DNA of 64,000 bases from Anaerolinea thermophila (GCF_020723905.1 NZ_DYHZ01000003.1:124001-188000); one strand, 5' to 3'. Shown: positions 19,701 through 30,351, counted from the first letter of the stretch. Notes: generated by a model not told the origin, from the letters alone. Translations and numbers: made by a program.

Positions 19701-21824
19701 TTACTTCTTCCTCAAAATGATGCGTGCGTCTACGACTTTCACCCCTTTGCCTTCGGCGTAAACCAGCACCGGGTTGGCATCCGATTCGCTGATTTCATCC
19801 GCGAGGTCCAGAATCATTGTGGAGTAAGAGCAAATCGTTTCAGCCAGGGCTTGCTTATCGCGAGGTTCTTCACCACGGACACCAGCCAGAATAGGTGCGC
19901 CGCGAATTTCTCCCAGCATGCGCAGGGCTTGCGAGGTGGATACCGGTGCAACGCGGAAGGTAACATCTTTCAGAACCTCAACAAAGATACCACCCAGACC
20001 GAACATCATGGTAGGGCCAAAGGTGGCGTCATTGACAGAACCGAGGATAACTTCGGTGCCCCACGGCGCCATTTCCTGAATGGCAATACCATGAATGCGC
20101 GCATCGGCTTTGTAGGCTTTTGCATTTGCCATGATCGTTCGGAATGCTTCGCGAACAGCATTTTCGTCTTTCAGGTTGACCTTTACGCCACCGGCGTCAG
20201 ATTTATGCAGAATGTCAGGGGAGACAATTTTCATCACAACCGGATAGCCAATTTCCTGAGCAAGGCGGACGGCTTCGTCTTCCGTTTTTGCCAGTGAGGT
20301 CCTGGTGACAGGCAAGCCATACAAAGCAAAGACCTGTTTGGCTTCGATCTCAGTGAGCGAATCCCGCCCTTCTGCGCGCGCACGTTCAATGATTTGAAGG
20401 GCTTCATTGCGATTTTCTCCACCACACAGAGTGATGGGTTCAGCGAGTAAGGTCTTGTTGCGGGCATATTCATTCAAAGCAGCAATGGCATTCACAGCAC
20501 GATCGGGAGCGCCGTAAGCAGGAATGCCGTTATCTACCAGCCAGCGCATGGCTTTGTCGGAGCGCTCGCCACCCACAAAGGAAACTGTTACAGGTTTCCC
20601 GTTGGCTCCTGAGTTGTCAATGGCGCTTTTGATGCCCTGAGCAATTTCCATCGGGTCGGTTACCGCGGTTTCACAGTACAATACCACCAGACCATCCACC
20701 CACGGGTGAGCGTAGGCGAACTTGATTGCATTGTGATACCATTCAGTGCCTGCCATGCCGGTCAGGTCCACCGGATTCTTGGCAGAGCCAAATTCGGGCA
20801 TGTGTTTTTTCAGTTCTTCCTGAACTTCCGCAGGCGCAAATTTCAACGGTACCCCATATTTCTCGGCTGCATCGGTTGCCAGCACGCCCACGCCACCGCC
20901 ATTGGTGATGATCAGAAGATTGTCGCCTTTCATGGGGGGCTGCAGAGATAAAGCCAGGGTGCGGTCGAAGAGATTATCCAGGTCGCTGGCTTGGACCACG
21001 CCGGCTTGCTGGAACGCCGCGCCATAAACTTTTGCCGCACCTGCCAGCGAACCGGTATGGGAGGCGGCTGCAGCGGCTCCATGGGAGGATACCCCGGCTT
21101 TTAAGGCAATAATAGGTTTATTGGTGCGACGGCAAACGTCCATGAAACGACGCCCATTTTTGAAACCTTCAATATAAAGGGTGATCGCCGTCGTGTTGGG
21201 GTCTTCATTCAACCATTCAATGATGTCTGCAAAGTCGAGATCAGACATGTTGCCAATGGAAATGAGTTTGTCGAAACCAACCCCGCGTACATAAGTGGCT
21301 GCGTCGATGGCAATCAGGAGAGCACCCGATTGAGAAACCAGGGATGCCTTTCCAGGAAGAGGAAGGTAAGGTGCAAAAGAGGCATTCATTCCAGAGGAGT
21401 TAGCCAGTACACCCACAATATTGGGGCCCAGGATGCGCATATTGTACTGATGAGCCTTCTGGACCAGTTCCTCTTCCAGTTCACGCTTACCGACCTCGCT
21501 GAAACCCGAGGTGATGATGACTAACCCTTTCACTCCCTTTTTTCCGCATTCTTCAACAGCAGGAATAACAAATTTTGCCGGGATGGTCATTACTGCCGCA
21601 TCAATATCTTCTGGTACATCAAGAACAGACGGGTAGGCTTTCAGACCCAGAATTTCTTCAGCACCCGGATTGATTGGGAAAATTTTGCCTTTGTATCCCT
21701 GGTTAATTAAGTTTGAGAGTACTGTGTAACCAATTTTCCCGGGGGTGCTGGATGCGCCGATCACAGCAATGGAACGCGGTGTCATGATCCCATTTAATGC
21801 TTCGTGCTTCACGTTTTCCTCCAA
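19701..21824 (-). CDS. Acetyl/acyl-CoA synthetase (ADP-forming), fused alpha-beta
   Basis: IAVIGASSTPGKIGYTVLSNL; SQSGALLIA; ATP-grasp C-terminal half (GYPVVMKIVSPDILHKSDAGGVKV). Confidence 0.93.
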   Translation of the reverse strand: MEENVKHEALNGIMTPRSIAVIGASSTPGKIGYTVLSNLINQGYKGKIFPINPGAEEILGLKAYPSVLDVPEDIDAAVMTIPAKFVIPAVEECGKKGVKGLVIITSGFSEVGKRELEEELVQKAHQYNMRILGPNIVGVLANSSGMNASFAPYLPLPGKASLVSQSGALLIAIDAATYVRGVGFDKLISIGNMSDLDFADIIEWLNEDPNTTAITLYIEGFKNGRRFMDVCRRTNKPIIALKAGVSSHGAAAAASHTGSLAGAAKVYGAAFQQAGVVQASDLDNLFDRTLALSLQPPMKGDNLLIITNGGGVGVLATDAAEKYGVPLKFAPAEVQEELKKHMPEFGSAKNPVDLTGMAGTEWYHNAIKFAYAHPWVDGLVVLYCETAVTDPMEIAQGIKSAIDNSGANGKPVTVSFVGGERSDKAMRWLVDNGIPAYGAPDRAVNAIAALNEYARNKTLLAEPITLCGGENRNEALQIIERARAEGRDSLTEIEAKQVFALYGLPVTRTSLAKTEDEAVRLAQEIGYPVVMKIVSPDILHKSDAGGVKVNLKDENAVREAFRTIMANAKAYKADARIHGIAIQEMAPWGTEVILGSVNDATFGPTMMFGLGGIFVEVLKDVTFRVAPVSTSQALRMLGEIRGAPILAGVRGEEPRDKQALAETICSYSTMILDLADEISESDANPVLVYAEGKGVKVVDARIILRKK

Positions 21825-21950
21825 TTTTCAGGTCTTTTTATATCTTTTTCTATCACAAAAGACGCCACAAACAACCTTATTTTAAGCATTTTTTCCTTTA
21901 CTAAAGTAACGAGTTTGTTCGACATTTATCATAACAGAAATAATCCCCTG

Positions 21951-21979
21951 CCTCTGTTTTTAACGGGTGAGACAGGGGA
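21951..21979 (-). terminator. Terminator-like hairpin downstream of htpG
   Basis: Minus strand CCCCTGTCTC...GAGGCAGGGG then ATTATTTCT. Confidence 0.5.
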
Positions 21980-22000
21980 GATCGGGTTGAATTGACCAGT

Positions 22001-23854
22001 TTATTCCAGACTGCTCAGCATAATTTGCTCAATTCTCTTAATCATGCCGGGAGGGTTGGGGTGGATCCCCTCTGCCAGTAAGATATTTTCGTAAATTTGC
22101 TCAATAAGCGGTGGAAGACGCGGATCGTTTTCAGGCAATTCAGCCAGTTTTTTGATAATGGGGTGGCTTGGATTAATCTCTAGCGCCTTTTTAAAGTCCT
22201 GAACTTCTTTTTGCAATACGCGGTAAACGTGTTGCAAGGTTGGATCTTCGTCTGGTTGTATGCTGACCAACCGTGCGGGTGAGTCTACTAAACGGTTAGT
22301 GACTCGCACTTCTTCAACTTTATCAGCCAGCACCTGCTTCATGAATTTCAATAGCCGATCGACATTCTCTGCTCCCAGACTTTCTGCAGCCTTTCCATCT
22401 GTAGTGGGAGGGATAAAAGGTGTTTCCTTGCTGGCGTTAGCGAATCGCACATTTTGATATTCCAGCATGGATAACATCATCAAACCATCTAGAGGATCGG
22501 TCATGAGAAGCACATCAATACCCTGGTGTCTGAAGATATCCAGGTGAGGGCTGTGTTGAACTGTGAGAGGATGATCGCCAAGGATATAGTAAATTTTGTC
22601 CTGCGAGGCAGGTTTATTTTGTAAGTATTCGTCCAGTGATACCAGTTGATTTGGGTGGAAGAGGGTTGGAAAACGCAGAAGCGGAGTCAGTGAAGGAACA
22701 AATTCCTGGTTTGAAATGATTCCTTCTTTGATGTAATGTCGGAACTCGTTCCAGAACTTCGCATAGTCATCAGAGCGGGTCGACAAATCCCTGATCATGT
22801 CCAGTACGCGATGAGTGATCAGGCGACGGAGATGAGGAAGAAGCGGGCTGGCTTGCAGGGTCTCACGGGAAACATTGAGGGGTAAATCTTCCGAATCTAC
22901 TACACCCTGGATGAACCGTAAGAAATCAGGCAAAAGATCTCGGCAATATTCCTGGATCAGCACCTTTCGCGCGAATAACTTTAAACCATCCTCTTTTCTC
23001 AGAGAGAAGATTCCACGTTCTGGGGATGGAGGAATAAATAGCAGTGCATACAACTGAACGGGTGCGTCAACATTGAGGTGGGTATAGGCAAGCGGTGGAT
23101 TCACTTCTAACGTGAACTGCCGATAAAAATCGTAAGCCTCTTCTTGAGTAATTTCTTTACTGGCTTTGCGCCAGATAGCCATTCGTTGGTTCACAGGTTC
23201 TTTTTCGGAACCAAGGTAGATGGGAAATGGAATGTAGTCGGAATGTTTTTTGATAATTTCCCGTAAACGCTCAATGCGGGTAAATTCCTGAGCGTCTTCT
23301 CTCAGCTTTATTTCCACTGTAGTTCCACGGTTTGCTCTCTCGGCTGGTTCAACAGTAAAAGAATCTTCCCCGCGAGAGAACCAGACTGCACCTTGCCCTT
23401 CAGGTCGAAAAGTTCTTGAGATCACTCGAATCCATTCTGCGACCATAAAAGCAGAGTAGAATCCAACCCCAAATTGTCCAATAATATCGGTCATTTTCTG
23501 CTGAGAAGTCTGTGCGGCTTCAAGAAAGGCTTTTGCACCGGAATGAGCAATGGTTCCAAGATTTTCAACCATTTCCTCAGCAGTCATTCCGATTCCAGTG
23601 TCGCTAATCTTCAAAACACGGTTCTCAGGCTCTGTCTCGATTCGAATTGCCAGTTCTGCATCTGGATCCAATACGTTGCGATTGGTGAGCATTTCAAATT
23701 GTAACCGGCTCAAAGCATCACTGGCATTGGAGATTAATTCTCTGAGGAATACTTCGCGTTCGGAATAAAGAGAATGAATGAGGATGTTCAATAACTGCCG
23801 GGTCTCTGCACGGAAAGGAATTGCGGGATTGACAGTTTCTTGAGACATATTCAT
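22001..23854 (-). CDS. htpG: Molecular chaperone HtpG (Hsp90)
   Basis: YSEREVFLRELISNASDAL; ISDTGIGMTAEEM; GQFGVGFYSAFMVA. Confidence 0.96.
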   Translation of the reverse strand: MNMSQETVNPAIPFRAETRQLLNILIHSLYSEREVFLRELISNASDALSRLQFEMLTNRNVLDPDAELAIRIETEPENRVLKISDTGIGMTAEEMVENLGTIAHSGAKAFLEAAQTSQQKMTDIIGQFGVGFYSAFMVAEWIRVISRTFRPEGQGAVWFSRGEDSFTVEPAERANRGTTVEIKLREDAQEFTRIERLREIIKKHSDYIPFPIYLGSEKEPVNQRMAIWRKASKEITQEEAYDFYRQFTLEVNPPLAYTHLNVDAPVQLYALLFIPPSPERGIFSLRKEDGLKLFARKVLIQEYCRDLLPDFLRFIQGVVDSEDLPLNVSRETLQASPLLPHLRRLITHRVLDMIRDLSTRSDDYAKFWNEFRHYIKEGIISNQEFVPSLTPLLRFPTLFHPNQLVSLDEYLQNKPASQDKIYYILGDHPLTVQHSPHLDIFRHQGIDVLLMTDPLDGLMMLSMLEYQNVRFANASKETPFIPPTTDGKAAESLGAENVDRLLKFMKQVLADKVEEVRVTNRLVDSPARLVSIQPDEDPTLQHVYRVLQKEVQDFKKALEINPSHPIIKKLAELPENDPRLPPLIEQIYENILLAEGIHPNPPGMIKRIEQIMLSSLE

Positions 23855-23982
23855 CGTCCTCCCTGCGAGGTCATTATGTTTTTATCTTACAAATGGAACA
23901 TAAAAATTTTATAAACACGGAAATGAAAACTCCGCCAGGATGAGAATACCTTGCGGAGTTTAGTGTGAGATAAGTTGAATCT

Positions 23983-24555
23983 TTATCGTCTGGCAAAAAT
24001 GGCGGTTTCCTGCCGGACAAGAACATAGGGTACTCGAATATTTCCCAGATTCGGCAGTAAAAGGTTGGTGATTTCAGCGTCGTAGACAGGGGTGTACAGT
24101 TCGTGGGTTACCTCTAAAAATTTTTTCACATTGGAGGTTGTGGATAAGCGCAGGAATCCTTTGAATTGAAACGAGCCAAGCAAAACAAGCACGGGCTCCA
24201 TTTTTCGGTTGGGTTCGGTTGGATCGTAATCGATGGGATCTTGTTCAGGTGGAATCAGATGAAAGGCTTGTATTTGGGATAGGGGAATATGGAGCTCTGC
24301 GTACGAAGTAGGGCTGACCTGGCCCCCCGTTGTAATCATTCCTTTAGCGTTATAAAGGGTGATCCGATCTGGAACAGCGTTGGTTCTCAACCAGGTGCTG
24401 ACCCGAATGATTGTCTTGGTGATTAATTCTCCCCAGTAAATGCCTGAAAGCGTATATGCCATGACATGAGAGATTTTCTCGTCGGTGTCTGGGCGGGGGG
24501 ATGTTCCGGCAGGTTGTTCACTCATAGCACACTCCTCATGAGGATTGATTCGCAT
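23983..24555 (-). CDS. Conserved hypothetical protein
   Basis: 190-aa ORF, end overlaps the start region of the epimerase gene; terminator-like hairpin follows. Confidence 0.6.
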   Translation of the reverse strand: MRINPHEECAMSEQPAGTSPRPDTDEKISHVMAYTLSGIYWGELITKTIIRVSTWLRTNAVPDRITLYNAKGMITTGGQVSPTSYAELHIPLSQIQAFHLIPPEQDPIDYDPTEPNRKMEPVLVLLGSFQFKGFLRLSTTSNVKKFLEVTHELYTPVYDAEITNLLLPNLGNIRVPYVLVRQETAIFARR

Positions 24556-25564
24556 ATCGTTGTCGAATTGCCGGGATCAGGTATTCTTCAAAAGCCCGAT
24601 TGAAATCATAGTCGGGTTGCCATCCCCAGTCTTGTCGCGCAGTACTGTCATCAATATCGGCTGGCCAGGAATCCACAATTTTCTGGCGACTTAAGTGGGG
24701 GGAAAACTCCACCTGCGCATGAGGAAAATATTTCCTCACGGCTTGGTAAATTTCTTCAGCAGAAGGGCTGAAACTGGTTACATTATATACCGTTTGCCTG
24801 AGTTTTTCTCGAGGGGCTTCATGGAGCATTAATAAGGCTTTAACTGCATCAGGCATTGCCATGAAGGGCAGTCTGGTATCCGGGCGGACAAAGCACCGAT
24901 AGGGGAGGTTTTGAGCGGCATGGTGAAGCATCTCGGGACCATAATCGCTTGTTCCACCCGTGGGAATGGTCATCGCACTGATCAAGCCGGGGAAACGCAG
25001 GCAGCGGAAGTCTATACTGCTTTTCTCAGGTTCGGCAGCCAGTTGCCGGTAATGATAGGCGTAGTATCTACCCAGATGCTCGCAATACAATTTGTTGCAT
25101 CCATACATGGTGATGGGATTTCCCCATTCGTTTTCTTTGACCTTACCTAGAGAGTTTTTTACCTCCAGCGAGGGAATACCATAGGCTGCAATCGAACTGG
25201 GATAGATGAACTTGACAGGTTGTCCCTGCCATTGGGATTGTTCTACTGCCAGACGCAAAAGATTCAGCGTTCCTTCGACATTGATTCGGTGGGCTGTTTC
25301 GGGGTTATATTCCGCTTTGGTAGAAAGAATGGAGGCTAAATGGAAAATACTGCGAATTTCGAACTCGACGACCATCCTCCCAAGGAGCATTTGATCCAAA
25401 ATGTCTCCCTGAATGGTCCGCATACAATAGGGCTTTAGTTCTTCATCGAGCGGCTGGACATCAAGGGCAATGATATTTACGTTTCCTTGCTGTCCCAAAT
25501 GGGTAATTAACCCGTGTCCAATTTCACCGTTGGCTCCGGTTATTAATACAACTTCTTTTCGCAT
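24536..25564 (-). CDS. NAD-dependent epimerase/dehydratase (threonine dehydrogenase/UDP-sugar epimerase-like SDR)
   Basis: VLITGANGEIGHGLITHLG; YPSSIAAYG; YGCNKLYCEHLGRYY. Confidence 0.85.
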   Translation of the reverse strand: MRKEVVLITGANGEIGHGLITHLGQQGNVNIIALDVQPLDEELKPYCMRTIQGDILDQMLLGRMVVEFEIRSIFHLASILSTKAEYNPETAHRINVEGTLNLLRLAVEQSQWQGQPVKFIYPSSIAAYGIPSLEVKNSLGKVKENEWGNPITMYGCNKLYCEHLGRYYAYHYRQLAAEPEKSSIDFRCLRFPGLISAMTIPTGGTSDYGPEMLHHAAQNLPYRCFVRPDTRLPFMAMPDAVKALLMLHEAPREKLRQTVYNVTSFSPSAEEIYQAVRKYFPHAQVEFSPHLSRQKIVDSWPADIDDSTARQDWGWQPDYDFNRAFEEYLIPAIRQRYANQSS

Positions 25565-25649
25565 ACCCCTCCCAGGCGAGAAACAGAATGGATGTTTTTA
25601 TTGTAATGGATTGGATAGAGAATTGAACTGGTCAAATATCACCCTTAAA

Positions 25650-25685
25650 GAAAAAAAACCTCCGAATTTTTTTATCGGAGGGTAC
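25650..25685 (-). terminator. Rho-independent terminator after the rhodanese gene
   Basis: Minus strand ACCCTCCGATAAAAAAATTCGGAGGTTTTTTTTC. Confidence 0.85.
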
Positions 25686-25697
25686 AACCTTACAACC

Positions 25698-26183
25698 TCA
25701 AGGCTCGATTGGGTATTTCGCATCTACCCAGGCTTTTAAACCGCCTGATAAAGGCTTCACTTTTTCATATCCTTTGCTGAGAAGAATGTCAGCCGCACGG
25801 GCTGAACTGTTTTCGGCTGGTCAGGTGCAATATAAAATGATCCATTGATCTTTGGGTAGTTCATTCAGCCTGGATTCCAGAACCCCAAGGGGGATATTAA
25901 TAGCCCCTTTAATGTGCTGTTGAGCATACGAGTTTGAGTCCCGAACATCAACAAAAATGGCACTTTGAGTGTCGAAGGCTTTTTTGGCGTCTTCAAGAGA
26001 AATCCGTGGAATATTCGCAAAGGGAATTCCCAGATCTGGAGTTGCAGTGATCGTGGGGTTGCTGGGGGGATTGAACACCAGCCACATAAGCAATCCTATC
26101 AGAATTAACCCTGTGCCACCCAATAATAACACCATGGGTGAAAGATGCGATGGTTTTCTTTTCTTTGGTTGAGACGATTTCAT
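25698..26183 (-). CDS. Membrane-anchored rhodanese-like protein, predicted selenoprotein (UGA at 25821-25823 read as Sec)
   Basis: ORF 25821..26183 ends ...QWIILYCT*; the same frame continues PAENSSARAADILLSKGYEKVKPLSGGLKAWVDAKYPIEP* (TGA 25698-25700), completing a rhodanese fold with YCTUPAE at the usual YCxCPxE site. Confidence 0.8.
25789..25823 (-). promoter_or_regulatory. Candidate bacterial SECIS element
   Basis: After TGA (25821-25823), 15 nt, then TCAGCC-CGTGC-GGCTGA: 6-bp perfect stem, 5-nt loop with G at position 2. Confidence 0.6.
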
Positions 26184-26278
26184 AAGGACCTTTTCTTTTG
26201 TAACACGACTATTTTTATCGAATTATACACCGGGATTAAAGAAATATATTTTCCAAAAGGGAGGTTGTAAGAAAATAC

Positions 26279-27541
26279 TTAATGATTTTTATCGATGAGG
26301 AAAAGAAGAAAGCCCAATATGCTGACGGAGCCGCTGATGATCAATGCTGCATTGAATCCCAGTATGCCTGCGAGAGTGGTTCCAATGAAGGGTGCAATGA
26401 TAGAAGAGACATACTGAATACTTTGCGCAGTGGAGACAAATATGGCACTGTATTTTTCAGGAACTGTGCGCATTAATTCATCGAAGAACACCAGATTCAA
26501 CCCCGCTTGAAAGATACCCGCCAGCCCTGCATAAAACGGAATGGGCCATACCGTGTGAGTGATCCCAGTGAGAATCGGATAGAGAGATACCCCAAAAGTG
26601 GTGGCAAGTAAAACCCGCCTGGAACCGTACCGACGCGACTGTCTGGTCCACAGGAAATAACCCAGAATGAGAATGGCCGTTTGTGCGGTGTTAATTGTCG
26701 CAATCCAGCTATCGGGTGCATGCAATTGACGCACAAAGTAAAGCGGAAACAAGGGCGCTGCCATGGTGGTGCCAATGGAGAAGACAAACCGTTTTAGATT
26801 GAAAGAAACAAACGACTTTTCTTCAAGAATAAGATGCAAAAATTCACGAAGACCTTCTCTGAAGGAAGAAGGACGTTCTGTGGATACCTCTTGAGGGGGG
26901 ATATTTAAATGGCTTGAAAAGTAATAACTGATCAGCCCTCCAGCAGATAAAGCCAGAAAGACAATTTGATAGTTTAATGGGAAAGAGGGTATGCGATCCA
27001 GCGCTTGTCCAACCAGAATGACAGTGAGTGTAGTGGTTAATCCCAGGATGGACCATCTTCGTGTCATCAACTCATAACGTCCCACGGGCCCTGCAACGGA
27101 ATTCATCACCACATTGAAAGAAATTGAAAGCAGTGTTTGAGGAAAGGTGGCAAAAGCCCAGATGGCTAGAATCCCAATAACTGCAGCGTGATCCTTTACT
27201 ACAAAAGTGATTAAACCGGTTAGGGCATAACAGGCAATTACCAGCAATCGGGCAAGGCTAAACCACGGCACAATGTTTCTTTGACGTTGAAGGAATTGCC
27301 CCAGAGGAATAGAAAGAAGCAAGCCAGTCACGGCTGGCATAGAAGTCAGCAATCCAACTTCAAAAGAAGAAGCGTGCAGGCGCGTTAAAAATACGGGAAG
27401 AAACGGTGCAGCAGCGCTGGCAATCCCGACTCCAATTGCATCCACCTGAACATTTATGAAATTTCGCCGTTGAATCTCTGAAGAAATTTCAGGGGTGGTA
27501 AACCATTTGTGAATTTTCTTCTGCCAGAATTGTATGGTCAT
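26279..27541 (-). CDS. MFS transporter
   Basis: 420 aa, 12-TM-like; begins 3 nt after the stop of the WD40 gene. Confidence 0.8.
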   Translation of the reverse strand: MTIQFWQKKIHKWFTTPEISSEIQRRNFINVQVDAIGVGIASAAAPFLPVFLTRLHASSFEVGLLTSMPAVTGLLLSIPLGQFLQRQRNIVPWFSLARLLVIACYALTGLITFVVKDHAAVIGILAIWAFATFPQTLLSISFNVVMNSVAGPVGRYELMTRRWSILGLTTTLTVILVGQALDRIPSFPLNYQIVFLALSAGGLISYYFSSHLNIPPQEVSTERPSSFREGLREFLHLILEEKSFVSFNLKRFVFSIGTTMAAPLFPLYFVRQLHAPDSWIATINTAQTAILILGYFLWTRQSRRYGSRRVLLATTFGVSLYPILTGITHTVWPIPFYAGLAGIFQAGLNLVFFDELMRTVPEKYSAIFVSTAQSIQYVSSIIAPFIGTTLAGILGFNAALIISGSVSILGFLLFLIDKNH

Positions 27542-27544
27542 GGA

Positions 27545-29785
27545 CTAGATCTCGATGTCAAATTCTCCCACAGAGATCAATGCTGGTTCACCTACTTCTA
27601 TGTCATACCTGGAAATCCACTTCCAGAAAGCCAGAATGAACTTTGCCCACGGTAAGTCGTTTGGATGTACCTTCCCTTTTTCTATTTGTTCTTCCAGGTT
27701 GGGGATTGGCAATGGAGAACCTGGAATGCGGATGAACCGCGTCCATAGATATAAGGTATTATCCCACAAATGAATAATCCCTGCATCGTTTGCGCCAGCA
27801 ATCATATTTCCGCTTGTTGATAAAGTTAAAGCCGTAAAGGGAGAGTCTTGAACGATCATCTGGGAAGCCGCTGAAGGATTGGACACGCGGAGAAATCCCA
27901 AAGTTCCTGATGCCGTTCCAAACATAAGATGTTCGCCATCTGGATGTAAAAACATACCAACAGGCGGCGATGAAAGAGGTCCAGATTGCCAGAGGAAATG
28001 TCCTGTCCTTCCATTCCATGCCCGCAAGATGCGGTCCTTACCAGAGGCGATTAATATGTCTGAAGAAGAACTTCCTGCCAGTAAGAAATTCCCTTCAGGA
28101 CATGCAGGTATGGTATGGACAAGTCTCAAGTCTGGCAGATTCAGGATTTTTATTTCTGCAAAATATCCAGCCACAGCCAGCAATTTCCCATTTGAGAAAG
28201 GAAGGATAGAAAAAATCTCTTTATCCTCGAAACTGGTCTGATAGAGTTCTTTACCCATAGGAAAGCGCCAAACCCGTACTGTTCCATCAAATCCAGCGCT
28301 GTAAAGCAATTTCCCGTCCAGCGAAAAGTGCATGCTTTTCACTTGCCCACGGTGTCCATCAAAGGTTTTGATGACACTCTGATTCGACATCCGGAAGACC
28401 CGTAACCGATGATCTCCGCCTGCTGAAACGAGATATTCTCCATTTTCGCTGAAAAGCAGGACACGGTGATTAGGGTACGGTGAAGCGGGGGCGGGCATAA
28501 CGGGTTTTCCCTCTGGAAGTTCCCAGACAAAAATGGATTGTCCCGAACTTCCTGCCGCAAGGAATTTTTCTTGAGGGTGAATTGCCAGAGATGAAACCTG
28601 GCGTTCTATGGCAACGAATTTTTTAAGTAAGGAAGGTTTGGGTAAAGTCCCGGCACACGCTTGAGCCAGTTCACATAATTCTGTAAATTCTTCCTTCTCT
28701 CCAGCATGTGAGGGATGCCAGTTCTTATTCATTAAAAGGGTAAGGATGACTGTGCTCCAATAAGGAGAAGCGTGCTGTGCCAATTTCCAGAGGTCTTCAT
28801 ATCGATCTGTCTGTACAAGGCTTTTCAAGGTTGTTTCCCATTCCGCATCGCTCAAATCGGCTAAGAAACGAACCTCCCCTCTCTCAGCCCCCAACCGTTG
28901 TAACCATGCAATTTGTCCGGTTCGACGCGCCTGTTGCAGGATACGGTATCTTAAACTTTTGTCCGCTCTTTGATAAGCATCCAGCAGGAAAGCGTTTTGA
29001 TAATCCGCTTGCTGGTACTCTTCCATTCTGGAGGTAAAAAACAAGTATAAAGCCCGGATCTGAGGGTCTTGAGGAGTGTAATGTTCATTTTCGAGAAACT
29101 CTACCACCGCAGATAGATCGTAGTGGATGTGGAGGTGTGCAAGCGCATCAAAGGCTGATGGATTTCCTTCCCGGGCTTTCATGATCAGGGCAACAATGGC
29201 AACCTTTCTTTCTTTTTCTGATAGGGTATTGAACTCGTGAATCAGATCAGGAATGTGGCTTTCATTGAAGTTGAAAATGGTAGTGATGAGATGTGCCCAA
29301 CGTTTAAAAGGAGTATTTCGGGCATGGTTGAGCAGGGTGTTTTGGAGTTCCGGAGAGTAATACTGGAAAAAAGCCCGGGTAAGTTCAGGAAGGTGTTCGA
29401 GATTTTCTGGAGATGCTTCTACCATCCATTCCAGGAGCAATTTCAAAGAATGATCTTGTGGAAGGTAGGGCCTGGTTAAGAGCCATTGTCTTAATCCTTG
29501 CTGGTTCTCTCTGAGCGCAAGTTGATACAGAGCATCAATTGCCGGCTGGTTTTCTTTGCTTGCCAGGCGCATCAATGCCTCTCTGGCAAAACGGGAAATT
29601 TCTAAGGAGAAATTGTCTGCAATTTGATACAAACCGAAAATTGCTTCCCCGGTTGCTTTTTCCTCCAACAACAGGATGGCGCCGATTTTCGTTAAGGCAT
29701 CAAGTTGCTTGGATGAAAAATTGTGGTTTTTGCCTTCCAGTAAAGTGATTAACTCAGATTCCGAGAATTCACTAGAGGTTATCAT
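27545..29785 (-). CDS. HEAT-like plus WD40 beta-propeller repeat protein
   Basis: N-terminal helical repeats, then WD40 repeats (FDGHRGQVKSMHFSLDGKLLYSAGFDGTVRVWRF); C-terminal tail YDIEVGEPALISVGEFDIEI. Confidence 0.85.
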   Translation of the reverse strand: MITSSEFSESELITLLEGKNHNFSSKQLDALTKIGAILLLEEKATGEAIFGLYQIADNFSLEISRFAREALMRLASKENQPAIDALYQLALRENQQGLRQWLLTRPYLPQDHSLKLLLEWMVEASPENLEHLPELTRAFFQYYSPELQNTLLNHARNTPFKRWAHLITTIFNFNESHIPDLIHEFNTLSEKERKVAIVALIMKAREGNPSAFDALAHLHIHYDLSAVVEFLENEHYTPQDPQIRALYLFFTSRMEEYQQADYQNAFLLDAYQRADKSLRYRILQQARRTGQIAWLQRLGAERGEVRFLADLSDAEWETTLKSLVQTDRYEDLWKLAQHASPYWSTVILTLLMNKNWHPSHAGEKEEFTELCELAQACAGTLPKPSLLKKFVAIERQVSSLAIHPQEKFLAAGSSGQSIFVWELPEGKPVMPAPASPYPNHRVLLFSENGEYLVSAGGDHRLRVFRMSNQSVIKTFDGHRGQVKSMHFSLDGKLLYSAGFDGTVRVWRFPMGKELYQTSFEDKEIFSILPFSNGKLLAVAGYFAEIKILNLPDLRLVHTIPACPEGNFLLAGSSSSDILIASGKDRILRAWNGRTGHFLWQSGPLSSPPVGMFLHPDGEHLMFGTASGTLGFLRVSNPSAASQMIVQDSPFTALTLSTSGNMIAGANDAGIIHLWDNTLYLWTRFIRIPGSPLPIPNLEEQIEKGKVHPNDLPWAKFILAFWKWISRYDIEVGEPALISVGEFDIEI

Positions 29786-30351
29786 AGCAAAGGATCAATC
29801 CCGGTAATGAAAGTGTTTCCATCTGAATCAATGGTGACTTCGCAGACAGGAATATCTTCAAAATCCTTAAAAGAATACCTTCCGGTCAGAAAATGGAATT
29901 GTTTGTTTGCTGAGCCAGTGAAACTGTGGGCTACTCTTTTGTCTTTCTTGTATCTTCCAGAAATCAACACATCAATATACGGGAGCAATCTGGCTCCTTT
30001 TGAACGGATGATTTCCTCCCATTCAAATCCTGTCAACATAATCACTGAAAGCGTACTTTGATTTCGGATCGAAACAAGCAAATATTCCAGTGCCTCTACT
30101 TGAAACAGGGGTTCTCCTCCGGTAATGGTGATTCCTTCAATTAGATTCTCCCGTGAGCAAATTTGTTTTGCCAGTTCGAGTGGATTTATCCAGGTTCCCT
30201 GGTGAAAGGGATGTGTTTGTGGATTAAAACAACCTTCGCATCCCAGAGAGCACCCCTGAACCCAGATGACTGTGCGATTCCCCGGTCCATTTGCAAGGCT
30301 TTCTCTGACAATGGAGTGAATATTTAACCCTGGAAGGTCGGGAGTGATCAT
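29782..30351 (-). CDS. Radical SAM protein, NrdG/activase-like (4Fe-4S single-cluster domain)
   Basis: GPGNRTVIWVQGCSLGCEGCFNPQTHP (CxxxCxxC), GITITGGEPLFQ. Confidence 0.88.
   Translation of the reverse strand: MITPDLPGLNIHSIVRESLANGPGNRTVIWVQGCSLGCEGCFNPQTHPFHQGTWINPLELAKQICSRENLIEGITITGGEPLFQVEALEYLLVSIRNQSTLSVIMLTGFEWEEIIRSKGARLLPYIDVLISGRYKKDKRVAHSFTGSANKQFHFLTGRYSFKDFEDIPVCEVTIDSDGNTFITGIDPLL

Noticed and set aside
19695-20297. 200-aa plus-strand ORF
   Set aside because: Antisense to the well-supported ADP-forming acyl-CoA synthetase; low-plausibility composition.
25821-26183. 120-aa rhodanese ORF as a complete gene
   Set aside because: It stops in the catalytic loop; the remaining domain follows in the same frame after TGA, so the boundary is treated as a Sec codon.
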